Of a stretch of DNA of 64,000 bases, positions 12,122 to 23,557 are shown piece by piece. Source of the stretch: Mytilinidion resinicola (taxonomy: Eukaryota > Ascomycota > Dothideomycetes > Mytilinidiales > Mytilinidiaceae). The translations under genes were made by a program, and so were the position numbers. Within the stretch, counting starts at the first letter, position 1, and each line of letters starts with the position of its first letter. Below the pieces are notes generated by a model. It searched no databases and was not told where the DNA came from. It was given only the letters and a program-made list of their open reading frames with translations. Location of the stretch: the NCBI RefSeq assembly GCF_010093595.1, contig NW_022985438.1, positions 609,241 to 673,240 on the forward strand, read 5' to 3'.

Positions 12122-14646
12122 ATGATTTCGGGCATGTCCATGTCTCCGACGACTCCTGGGAACGGAGCCCATCCCGTCCTTTCCTACGGCAACAGCCCAT
12201 CGAGCGCCCGCTCGCACGGCTTCAAGCGCCCAAACGACAGCGACGATGAGCAGGACAATGGCCCGGAAGGGCGCATGGCGAAGGCAGCACGGCAAGCTGC
12301 GGTTAAGCGTGCGTGCAACGAGTGCAGGCAGCAGAAGGTATGTGACGGCCCCTCCGCTCAATTGCGACCCGCCAGAGAGAAGAGCGCAGTCTTTTCACCA
12401 GCTCACCACTGACGCGCTTCTTCTAGCTCCGCTGCAATGTCCAACAGGATCCCTTCCAAGAATGCTCGCGCTGCTCCAAGCACAAACTTACCTGTGTAAT
12501 CGAACCCAATTTCAAGCGCATTGGCAAGCGCAGCCGGAACGCCGAGATGGAGAAAGAGATGGCAGAGTTGAGGGCGAGGCTGGCGCACTATGAGGGACAA
12601 GGCAGGCCATCGCAGCCCATAATCAATACTCCAGTCCAGAGCTCCGAGACGACCATGTACTCTGGCAACTACAACGAGGAGGAGACGTACGCTGGGCCAC
12701 ATCACCAGGCAATTGCCTCCCTACTCGACCTGCGCAGCGGCTCTCCGAATACAATGAAGTTTCAGGCTCTGGAGAAGGTGGTTCTTGCGCCCGACCGCAT
12801 TGAGGAGCTGTTCAACGAGTTCTTCACTAATTACCACCCGATACTGCCATTTCTCGATCCGATTCAGTCGCCAGAGGAGTATTGTAACGATTCTCGATTG
12901 CTGTTCTGGACCATCATCAGCGTTGCTGCTCGACACTTCGCCCAGGACCCAACTCTGCTTGACGCTCTCAAGGAACCATTGATCAAATTGATATGGCAAA
13001 CTGTTGCAAAAATTCCTCAGAACCATTTCGTTGTCAAAGCTCTCTGTCTGCTCTGCACCTGGCCGCTCCCAACCAGCCGCACTTCCACAGATCCGACTTT
13101 CATGCTCTGCGGGCTAATGATGCAGATTGCTACGCAAATCGGGCTGCACCAGCCTACTCATCCTCAGGACTTCTCAAGAATGAAACTTCGCTTGAAGCGC
13201 GAAGACATTGACGATAGGCTCAGGACATGGGCTGTATGCAATATCGTTGCACAAACGTAGGTCGGAGACTAATTCCTCAACACGCTTCCGCTAACTTCTA
13301 ATGGTGTTTCTACTGGGTTTGGGCAGCCTTCAGTAACTCTCTACGACTCCACCCTTGATTTCAGCCCCGAAAATGAGCAGCATATGAGAGTCGTTCCCCC
13401 GGAACTATACACTCGTCTACGCCAAGAAATGGCGGCTGATAGGATTACGAAACTGTTGTATCTCTCCAGTGGCAGCAACCAACCCGACAAAGCTCATGAC
13501 AGCAACGGAAAGGCAGTATTCTATGCCAATTTAGAAGCGGACAGGCTCAATGAGGAGCAGAGCCGGTTTGAAGCAGCTGGCCTAGTCACAGGTAAGTTAC
13601 CTCCAAAAAGGATGCTTTACTTTTCCCAATCTAATCTGTGATAGATATGGAAGCATTGAATTACCAAGCTGTTCTTCTCCATCTTCGCTTGTACGCGTTT
13701 TTCGACACGATATCACCAACAGGTGGTCGTGACGATCTACTGGACTTGTATTTCGCTGCAACTAGCTTTCTCAATCGTGCATTTCCGATGGTAGAAGCGG
13801 GCGTCCTCAGATACGCCCCCAACTACATCATGCAGATGATCCTTGCCGCAGGTTTTGCGCTGCTCAAACTACTTAATTCGGACTTCGCGGCTAAGCTGCC
13901 TGCTGAGGATGGACGCCATTACCTCACGCGCACGATCACTTCAATCCGCGCAATAAGCGTCTCCAAAAATGATCTCCCTCTCCGCCTAGCCGAGGTCCTC
14001 GCCCAGCTGTGGAAAGCGAGTGGTGGCGGGAGCCTCAAATTCTCGAGCACATCTCAGTCTCCTGGAATCGCTAACGCCCCTCTCCCGAACATCTTCGCCC
14101 ATCAACCCCCTCCTCGCCGTGGAAGTCCGGGTATGGATGACCCTCTCCGACTTCGAGTCCGTAGCCGCATGAGCATGAGCGTCGTATTCGACTCAGTCTG
14201 GCGTTGGCGCGAGACACAAGTCAATGGCGCGGGGGAGAACCTCGATACGACCGTTGTCAACAATCCAACGAACCCTGACAGCTCGACCAACTCAACGCCT
14301 CCCGCAGGCATGCCCATGGAAGGTAATCTCATGACAAACCAGCTAAATCAAAATCTCTCGGCCCTGAGCATGCCTCTGGCCATGCCCAATGGCCTAGCCA
14401 GTGCGAACAGCTATGAGTTTTTCGATCCGGTTAGCTGGATGCTAGACGTGCAGCCTGACTGGAATGTCTATGGTGGAAGTTATGGAGCTGATTTTGGTGC
14501 TTGAAAAAAATGGATTGCGAAAGAGCGAAATGTGACAATTGTGCTAATGAGGCAATCCAGGGTATCAAGGCTCCAGTATGGGTTACAATGCAAGTTCTAC
14601 ACTGGACCAGGACTGGAGCTCCTTTTTTGAAGACATCCTTCATTGA
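12122..14646 (+). CDS. Zn2Cys6 transcription factor, Leu3/PrtT-like
   Basis: Exons 12122-12337, 12427-13256, about 13305-13591, 13645-14496 and probably 14561-14646; about 756 aa if so joined. The zinc cluster spans the first intron: C65-x2-C68-x6-C75-x9-C85-x2-C88-x6-C95, followed by a basic linker (KRIGKRSRNAE) and a short coiled coil (EMEKEMAELRARLAHY). Residues about 150-400 form the fungal transcription-factor middle domain (NEFFTNYHPILPFLDP, LLFWTIISVAARHF). A nuclear regulator; the spacing resembles Leu3 and PrtT, regulators of branched-chain amino-acid and protease genes, but the target set cannot be read from sequence. Two oddities. The intron after 13256 has no AG at the place that keeps the conserved frame. 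A last exon ending DQDWSSFFEDILH follows a 64-base intron with a clear GCTAAT branch site; without splicing the protein stops at 14504. Confidence 0.8.
13257..13304 (+). other. intron with non-canonical acceptor (GT-GG)
   Basis: The donor is GTAGGT after AC at 13256. The only join that keeps the conserved reading (AQ-T-VSTGFGQPSVTLYDS) places exon 3 at 13305, where the preceding dinucleotide is GG instead of AG. A good branch site (GCTAACTTCTAAT) sits just upstream. The first downstream AG (13325-13326, GGGCAG) would put a stop in frame. An alternative donor at 13234 (GTATGC) with that AG keeps the frame but deletes about 15 conserved residues. Confidence 0.55.
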
Positions 14647-15317
14647 TGAACTATTGCTATAGAGTTCGGATTTCTTCTAGGCAACCACGATGAGTCTGCT
14701 CCGGACTCCCATCATGGCTCTGATCCCATGGAAGACTGTCGTGGCCTGTTTCCCCACGAGACAGGCGCTGCGGACAACACGAATTGATGACTGCATTCAT
14801 GGTTTGGGCTGGGTTAAAGGCGGGCAACGGACTGGCATTCTGCATTATGGTGGCGTTGGAGTGGGCATACCCTTGATTTCGGTTCGGTTCGTGTGTCTGT
14901 TCTGTGGCGTTCGTATGTCTGGCATAACACTCTCACGGCGTTAGTACTACGGGTCCTGAAATTGTAGATAATTCCTAGTGTCTCCATATTGATAATCGTG
15001 GTAGTAATCTGAGCAAATTAGTAGACACTGACTTGCGTAGTTCTGAGCGGAATGCGAATATAGATTCCTCTGATGGGAACATGACAATCACGACGCTCGT
15101 GTGAATCATATTGGAGATGAATTCTGATCATGTGTTCATTGTCGAGCTGTATCACTCTGTCGTCCTCAGCCCAGGTCTCCCCCTACGGACAATGACCGAG
15201 CGATCAAATTTGTGCTCGTGCCGGCCCCAAAGAAGCATTGTGGGCCCCCAATGCAAGTGAACACCGATATCCCTTCGTTTTGGCCACATTCCGCTCCTAC
15301 GCCCCAACATCTAGCCT
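14647..15317. other. intergenic, convergent
   Basis: 671 bases between the 3' ends of the transcription factor and RPL34. No conserved frame or repeat is seen. Confidence 0.5.
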
Positions 15318-15982
15318 CTAGCGCTTCTTCTGTTGCGACTCCTTGAGCACCTTCTTGACGATCTTCTGCTCTATAAGGACGTTAGAGACTGCTATAAGCA
15401 AGCGAGTATAGTCCCACTTACCCTCGATCAAGAAAGCCCTGGTGATTCGGTCCTTGACGCAGTTGGCGCAGCGGCTGCCACCGTATGCCCTGTGATTTCT
15501 CAGCATTCCATCCACCCCAACTCAGTTTATCCGCACTGACCTCGAGACGCTCTTCTTCGGTCGGCTGATGGTTGCGTATTCGCGGGGACGGAGAGCCTTG
15601 ATGCCGGGGAGCTTGGTGCCACAGTCTATCCTCTGTTATCAAATGCTCCCTTCAAACCCTCGTTTTGAGAAACGTACCACCGCACTTGGGCGACGAGCCG
15701 GCCTTCTTGATGTGCAGGTATCCTTTGGGACTGATCAGTTGTGCGCTTGGTTCGTGGTCTGGGGGAAAATCGTACGTAGCTTGCCACCGGGAGTCTACTT
15801 CGCATTAGAATGGTTCAGGAAGAGCAGGGCTAGCGCCAGAATGCAGATTCTCACCTTGATGATGCGGACTTTGTTGCTCGCCGTGTTGTCTGTCGAAATT
15901 AGTGCCTGTGCTGTCGCAATGCGGGCTCGTCCAAATGCTTACACGTCTTCCGGCGACGGAAGGTCAATCGGGTGGAAGGCAT
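15318..15982 (-). CDS. RPL34: 60S ribosomal protein eL34
   Basis: Seven exons on the minus strand: 15943-15982, 15855-15889, 15776-15794, 15678-15722, 15541-15625, 15422-15489 and 15318-15370; predicted 114 aa, normal for eL34. All six introns are 51-60 bases and every junction keeps phase. The start [20 protein letters not shown] matches the family start (TYRRR-x-YNT-x-SNK). Further diagnostic parts are KTPGGKLRYLHIKK, the zinc-binding CGDCG pair, [15 protein letters not shown], and [20 protein letters not shown] with the second CxxC. The protein is a structural component of the cytosolic large subunit. Six introns in 345 coding bases, with exons as short as 19 bases, is dense even for a fungal ribosomal protein gene. 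The start lies 445 bases from the PRP8 start, so the two share a promoter region. Confidence 0.95.
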
Positions 15983-16427
15983 TGTTACGGTATTGCCTTG
16001 CAATCAGCACTTCGACAGCAAGAATCCTCGGGCGTAGTAGTGATGGGAGAGAGTTGTCGTCGGTCGTCGTCTCGCGTGTGGATCGAGGTTCCAAAATTCG
16101 GGAAGTTGGTGGGTGACGCGATGCCTTTTCGGTGTTTAGCGTCTTGGCGCTGAATGCACGTCGCGAACGCAAAGATTCATTGCCGCGCCCTCGCTGCCTT
16201 GCCACTGCAACCGCATTTCCCTCCAACCTCACCTCATCGCGAGGGTTGTGGAAAGTGATTTGCTTCTCTTTCTCGCATCTCTGCTGCGGTCTGAGGGCTG
16301 ACTCCTATTCGAACGCGTGCTCTGAGCGCGCTCCTGAGCCGGAGAGCTTCCTTCGACTTTGCGCTCTCAACTCTACCTCGATTGCCGTCCTACTTCGAGG
16401 GTGACGACTGTCCTCCATCTCGACATC
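15983..16427. promoter_or_regulatory. shared divergent promoter RPL34/PRP8
   Basis: 445 bases separate the two start codons. The plus-strand half near PRP8 is rich in ctct/ctcc tracts. No classical TATA box is evident. The assignment rests on the head-to-head arrangement. Confidence 0.55.
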
Positions 16428-19400
16428 ATGTCGTCTCTTCCTCCCCCGCCGCCGGGATGGGCTCCTCCTCCACCGCCTGGCGCACCTCCAGGAATGTCTC
16501 TCGCGCCTCCCCCCCCGGGATACCGGCCTCCCGTCGACCCCCAAGTCGCGAAGTTTGCGCAGAAGAAGAAGGAATGGCTGCGCATGCAACGCCAGCGGTA
16601 CGGCGAGAAGCGCAAGGGCGGGTTCATTGAAACACAAAAGGCGGATATGCCCCCGGAGCATCTCCGCAAGATCGTCAAGGATATCGGAGACGTGTCGCAG
16701 AAGAAGTTCAGCAGCGACAAGCGCAGCTACCTTGGGGCGTTGAAGTTCATGCCACATGCTGTCCTCAAGTTGCTGGAGAATATGCCGATGCCGTGGGAGA
16801 GCGCTAGGGATGTGAAGGTGTTGTACCATGTGAATGGCTGCTTGACACTAGTCAACGAGATTCCTCGAGTCATCGAACCGGTCTTCCATGCGCAGTGGGC
16901 GACTATGTGGGTTGTTATGAGGCGAGAAAAGAGTGACAGGAGACATTTCAAGAGAATGCGATTCCCGCCCTTCGACGATGAGGAGCCACCACTTTCCTGG
17001 TCGGAGAACATCGAAGATGTCGACCCGCTGGAGCCAATTCAGATGGAACTGGACGAAATGGAAGACGCGCCTGTGTTTGACTGGTTCTACGAGCACAAAC
17101 CTCTCGGGGACTCCTCCCATGTCAACGGACCAAGCTATAAGGAATGGAACCTCACGCTTCCGCAGATGGCCACTTTACACCGTCTTAGCAGTCAGCTACT
17201 GAGTGACATAGTCGACAAGAACTACTTCCACATGTTTGAGCTGGAGAGCTTCTTCACCGCCAAGGCGCTGAATGTTCCCATCCCCGGTGGTCCACGATTC
17301 GAGCCGCTCTACAAAGACATCGACCCGAACGACGAAGACTTTGGAGAGTTCAATGCCATTGATCGTATCATTTTCCGCTCTCCAATCCGCATCGAGTACC
17401 GAGTTGCATTCCCGTTTCTCTACAACTCTCTCCCTCGAAGTGTGAAGCTATCATGGTATTCGCATCCACAAACTGTCTACGTCAATACGAAAGACCCGAG
17501 CCTGCCAGCGTTCTACTTCGACCCCGTCATCAACCCAATATCCTCACGATCGGTTGCTCCAAAAAATCTTACGATCAGCCACGAGGACGACATCTTTGGC
17601 GCTGATAACAATGAGGATGACGAATTTGAGTTTCCCGAGGAGGTCGATCCTTTCTTTGACGATGAGGAGCTTTACACAGACGAGACCTCGTCTGCTATTG
17701 CTCTATGGTGGGCCCCGTTCCCATTCAACAAGCGATCTGGAAAGATGGTTAGAGCGCAAGACGTACCATTGGTGAAACAGTGGTATCTCGAGCACGTTCC
17801 AAAAGATCAGCCCGTCAAGGTACGGGTGTCTTATCAGAAGCTGTTGAAGACATATGTGCTCAACGAGCTTCACAAAAAGCAGCCCAAGGCTCAAAACAAG
17901 CAGAACTTGATGCGTTCGCTTAAGTCGACGAAGTTTTTCCAGCAGACTACCATTGATTGGGTCGAAGCCGGTCTCCAAGTCTGTAGGCAGGGCTTCAACA
18001 TGCTCAACTTGTTGATTCATCGCAAGAATCTTACCTATCTTCATCTCGACTACAACTTCAACCTGAAGCCCATTAAAACTTTGACGACAAAGGAACGCAA
18101 GAAGTCTCGCTTTGGAAACGCGTTTCATCTAATGCGAGAAATCTTGCGTTTGACGAAGCTTATCGTGGATGCACAAGTCCAATATCGGCTTGGCAACATC
18201 GACGCTTTCCAGCTTGCGGACGGTATCCTCTACGCCTTCAACCATGTTGGGCAGCTGACTGGTATGTACCGTTACAAGTACAAACTTATGCATCAGATTC
18301 GATCCTGCAAAGACTTGAAGCATCTGATATATTATCGCTTCAACTCTGGCACCGTCGGAAAAGGACCCGGATGCGGTTTCTGGGCACCGGCTTGGCGTGT
18401 CTGGCTGTTCTTCATGAGGGGAATTATTCCTCTGCTGGAGCGCTGGCTCGGTAACCTTCTGTCCCGTCAATTCGAAGGACGACACAGCAAGGGTGTAGCA
18501 AAGACCGTGACGAAGCAACGTGTGGAGTCACATTTCGATCTTGAGCTCCGTGCAGCAGTCATGACTGATCTCATGGACATGATGCCAGAGGGTATCAAGC
18601 AGAACAAGGTCAATACGGTCCTTCAGCATTTGTCCGAAGCATGGAGATGCTGGAAGAGTAACATCCCGTGGAAGGTTCCCGGACTTCCTGCTCCGATTGA
18701 GAACATTATTCTGCGTTACGTCAAGAGTAAAGCTGATTGGTGGATATCCGTCGCCCATTACAATCGCGAGAGAATTCGACGAGGCGCCACTGTCGATAAG
18801 ACTGTCGCCAAGAAGAACTTGGGACGGTTGACTCGTTTGTGGTTGAAGGCTGAACAAGAGAGGCAGCACAATTACATGAAGGATGGTCCCTACGTGTCCT
18901 CGGAGGAGGCTGTTGCCATCTACACAACTACTGTTCATTGGCTTGAGTCTAGGAAGTTCCAACCTATTCCTTTCCCAAGCGTTTCCTACAAACACGACAC
19001 CAAAATCCTGATCCTGGCCTTGGAGCGTCTCCGCGAAGCCTATTCCGTCAAGGGACGTCTTAATCAGAGTCAGCGAGAAGAGTTGGCCTTGATTGAACAG
19101 GCTTATGACTCTCCTGGAACTACCCTGGCCCGAATCAAGCGATTCTTACTTACTCAGCGTGCATTCAAGGAGGTCGGCATTGATATGAACGACAATTACA
19201 GCACTATCAACCCTGTGTATGACATCGAGCCGATCGAGAAGATTACCGATGCCTACCTCGATCAGTATCTCTGGTACCAGGCTGATCAGCGACATCTCTT
19301 CCCTGCCTGGATCAAACCTTCGGACTCTGAAGTACCACCTCTACTGACCTACAAATGGGCGCAAGGCATCAACAATCTCGATAAAGTCTGGGAATATCAG

Positions 19401-22400
19401 GATGGCGAATGCAACGTCATGATCGAGACACAACTTTCGAAAGTCTACGAGAAGATCGATCTAACACTACTGAATCGACTTCTACGATTGATCATGGATC
19501 ACAATCTGGCGGATTACATCACCTCGAAGAACAACGTGCAGCTCAACTACAAGGACATGAACCATACCAACAGCTATGGTATGATTCGAGGTCTGCAGTT
19601 CTCGGCTTTTGTGTTCCAGTACTATGGCCTCGTCATTGATCTACTTCTGCTTGGTCTTCAGCGTGCAAGTGAAATTGCCGGTCCACCACAGAGTCCCAAT
19701 GACTTCCTTCAGTTCCGCGATCGCCCTACTGAAACTAGGCACCCTATCCGTCTCTATACTAGGTATATCGACCGCATCTGGGTCTTCTTCAGGTTTTCGG
19801 CGGACGAGTCTCGGGATCTCATTCAACGTTTCCTTACCGAGCAGCCCGATCCCAACTTTGAGAACGTCATTGGATATCGTAACAAGAAATGCTGGCCTCG
19901 AGACTCAAGAATGCGTCTGATGCGTCACGACGTCAACCTTGGTCGTGCCGTTTTCTGGGACATGAAGAACCGCCTTCCTCGATCGGTCACCACGATCGAC
20001 TGGGATGATACATTTGCGAGCGTATACAGCCGCGACAACCCAAATCTTCTATTCTCGATGTGTGGATTTGAAGTCCGCATTCTTCCTAAGATTCGCAACC
20101 TCACAGAGGAGTTCCCGGTCAAAGACAGCGTGTGGTCGCTCGTGGACAACACCTCCAAGGAACGAACCGCACATGCCTTCTTGCAAGTCACTGAAGAGGA
20201 CATTCAAAAGTTCAACAACCGAATTCGTCAAATTTTGATGTCCTCTGGCTCGACGACATTTACAAAGATCGCCAACAAGTGGAACACCAGTCTGATCGCG
20301 CTCTTCACTTATTACCGTGAAGCAGCTGTGTCAACGATCAACTTGCTTGATACCATTGTCAAGTGCGAAACTAAGATCCAGACTAGGGTGAAGATTGGGT
20401 TGAACTCCAAGATGCCGTCTCGTTTCCCTCCTGCTGTGTTCTATACGCCGAAGGAGCTTGGTGGTCTTGGCATGATCTCCGGGTCACATATCCTCATTCC
20501 CACGAGCGATAAGCGCTGGTCCAAGCAAACCGACACTGGCGTCACGCATTACCGTGCTGGTATGAGCCATGACGAAGAAACACTCATTCCCAACATTTTC
20601 CGATACATCATTCCCTGGGAGTCGGAGTTCATTGATTCGCAGCGTGTCTGGATGGAGTACTCCCAAAAGCGTCAAGAAGCTAACCAACAGAACCGCCGTT
20701 TGACCTTGGAAGATCTTGAGGACAGCTGGGACCGAGGTCTTCCTCGTATCAACACCCTTTTCCAGAAGGATCGAAGTACATTGAGCTTTGACAAGGGCTT
20801 CAGAGCTCGAACAGAGTTCAAGACGTATCAGCACATGAAGAGTAATCCCTTTTGGTGGACGAGTCAGCGACATGACGGCAAATTATGGAATCTGAATGCC
20901 TACCGAACCGATGTTATCCAAGCGCTTGGAGGTGTAGAGACCATTCTTGAGCATACCCTTTTCAAGGCTACCGCGTTCCCGTCATGGGAAGGTCTCTTCT
21001 GGGAGAAGGCAGGTCTCATTTCTCTTGCTATCTGATATGGCAATGTACTAACTGTTCACAGGCCTCCGGTTTTGAAGAATCGATGAAGTTCAAGAAACTC
21101 ACCAACGCTCAGCGCTCTGGTCTAAACCAGATTCCCAATCGTCGCTTCACTCTTTGGTGGTCACCCACAATCAATCGTGCTAATGTGTACGTTGGTTTCC
21201 AGGTGCAGCTTGATTTGACGGGCATCTTCCTCCATGGAAAGATTCCGACTCTCAAGATCTCCTTAATCCAGATTTTCCGTGCCCATTTATGGCAGAAGAT
21301 CCACGAGTCTGTCGTCATGGACTTGTGTCAAGTCTTTGATCAAGAGTTGGATGCACTGGGCATCGAAACTGTCCAGAAGGAAACTATTCATCCGAGAAAG
21401 TCTTACAAGATGAACAGCTCTTGCGCCGATATCCTGCTCTTTGCCAGCCACAAATGGAGTGTTACCAACCCGTCGTTGCTATACGACACCAAGGATCAGA
21501 TGAGCTCCACCACGACCAACAAGTTCTGGGTCGATATTCAGCTTCGATATGGTGACTACGATTCTCACGACATCGAGCGATATGTGCGTGCCAAGTACCT
21601 CGACTACACCACTGACAGCATGAGTATCTATCCTTCTGCAACGGGTCTGATGATCGGCATCGATCTCGCCTACAACCTCTACTCTGCATATGGGCAGTAC
21701 TTCCCCGGTCTTAAGCAGCTCGTTCAGCAAGCCATGGCCAAGATCATGAAGGCCAACCCAGCTCTTTATGTGCTGAGGGAACGTATCCGGAAAGGTCTGC
21801 AGCTTTATGCTTCAGAGAGCAACCAGGAGTTCCTAAACTCGCAAAACTACTCGGAGCTCTTCAGCAACCAGGTGCAGCTTTTCATCGACGATACCAACGT
21901 TTATCGTGTCACTATCCACAAGACGTTCGAAGGCAACTTGACCACCAAACCAATCAACGGCGCAATCTTCATCTTCAACCCTAGAACTGGACAGCTCTTC
22001 CTCAAGATTATCCACACGAGCGTTTGGGCTGGTCAAAAGCGTCTTGGGCAATTGGCCAAATGGAAGACTGCCGAAGAAGTAGCAGCTCTTATTCGATCCC
22101 TCCCCGTTGAAGAACAGCCTAAGCAGCTCATCGTTACGCGTAAGGGTCTGTTAGATCCTCTAGAGGTCCATTTGCTCGACTTCCCGAACATTTCCATTCG
22201 CGCCTCCGAATTGCAGCTTCCATTCCAGGCTGCAATGAAGGTTGAAAAGTTGGGTGATATGATCCTCCGAGCAACTGAGCCTCAGATGGTGCTGTTCAAT
22301 CTCTACGACGAGTGGCTGAAGACGATCTCGTCGTACACCGCTTTCTCACGTCTAATCTTGATTTTGCGCGCCCTGCACGTAAACCAAGACAAGACGAAGC

Positions 22401-23557
22401 TACTCCTCCGTCCGGACAAGACTGTTATCACACAGGAGCATCACATTTGGCCAACTCTGTCGGACGAGGACTGGATCAAGGTCGAAGTGCAGCTTCGTGA
22501 TTTGATCCTGAACGACTATGGCAAAAAGAACAACGTCAATGTCTCGTCGCTCACGAGCAGCGAAGTCCGAGACATCATCCTCGGAATGGAAATTTCTGCT
22601 CCTTCCATGCAGCGCCAACAGGCTGCGGAAATCGAGAAGCAGCAGGAAGAGCAAGCGCAGCTCACAGCTGTGACCACGAAGACACAGAACGTGCTCGGCG
22701 AAGATATTATTGTCACGACAACTTCGGCCTACGAAACAGCCAACTTCGCCTCAAAGACAGAGTGGCGAACCCGTGCGATTGCAACGTCCAACCTGCGAAC
22801 CCGTGCGAATAACATCTACATCAACTCTGAAGATGTGAAGGAAGAGAGCCACTTTACTTATGTCATGCCGAAGAATATTCTCAAGCGTTTCATTACCATC
22901 GCAGATTTGCGAACCCAAGTCGCAGGTTACTTGTACGGTTCTTCTCCTCCCGACAACGACCAAGTGAAGGAGATACGCACTATCGTCATGGTTCCCCAAA
23001 GCGGTGGCACTCGCGATGTTGCGCTGCCACGAGAGCTGCCCCGACATGAATATCTCGACAAACTGGAACCGCTCGGTATCATTCACACGGTCAGCGGTAA
23101 CGAGCCGCCGTACATGCAAGCCAGCGACGTCACTCAACACGCGAAGTTGATGGCGGCGCACCCATCCTGGGACAAGAAGACGGTCTCTATGACGGTTTCT
23201 TTCACGCCAGGCTCCGTGTCTCTTGCGGCATGGGCTCTGACGCCACAAGGCTACAAATGGGGAGCGGACAACAAAGACATGATGTCGGACAGCCCAGCCG
23301 GGTTCTCAACCGCCTTTGGCGACAAGTGCCAGCTACTGTTGAGCGACAAGATCAGGGGTTACTTCCTTGTGCCGGAAAACAACATCTGGAACTATTCAAT
23401 CCAGGGCGCCAACTTTACCACAGTGGAAAAGAAGCCGGTTTGGGTGAAGCTGGATACGCCAGCGAGGTACTATGATGCGATTCATCGGCCGCTGCATTTC
23501 CAGAACTTCTCAGAGTTGGAAGATGTGTGGGTTGATAGGGAGGATCAGTTTGAGTGA
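16428..23557 (+). CDS. PRP8: pre-mRNA splicing factor Prp8
   Basis: Two exons, 16428-21008 and 21062-23557; predicted 2358 aa, the normal size. Prp8 is the core U5 snRNP protein that cradles the spliceosome active site. The proline-rich start ([18 protein letters not shown]) leads into the PRO8NT region ([20 protein letters not shown]), followed in order by PROCN, the RRM-like segment, the reverse-transcriptase-like and U5/U6 snRNA-contacting regions ([31 protein letters not shown]), the RNase-H-like domain IV, and a C-terminal JAB1/MPN domain (about 2090-2358, [15 protein letters not shown]). Conservation is very high throughout. The single intron has a GC donor (AAG/GCAGGT, 21009) and acceptor TTCACAG; only this join gives the universal WEK-ASGFEES reading. 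There is no intein: the coding sequence around SGFEESMK is uninterrupted. Confidence 0.97.
21009..21061 (+). other. GC-AG intron in PRP8
   Basis: The intron is 53 bases, with donor GCAGGT after GAGAAG, branch site GTACTAACT and acceptor CACAG. Using the GT two bases later (21012) would shift the frame, so the GC donor is required. GC-AG introns are a small minority in ascomycetes. Confidence 0.85.

Noticed and set aside
16428..23557. PRP8 intein
   Set aside because: The coding sequence around the segment where fungal inteins are known to sit is continuous apart from a 53-base intron; there is no splicing-domain or homing-endonuclease insert.
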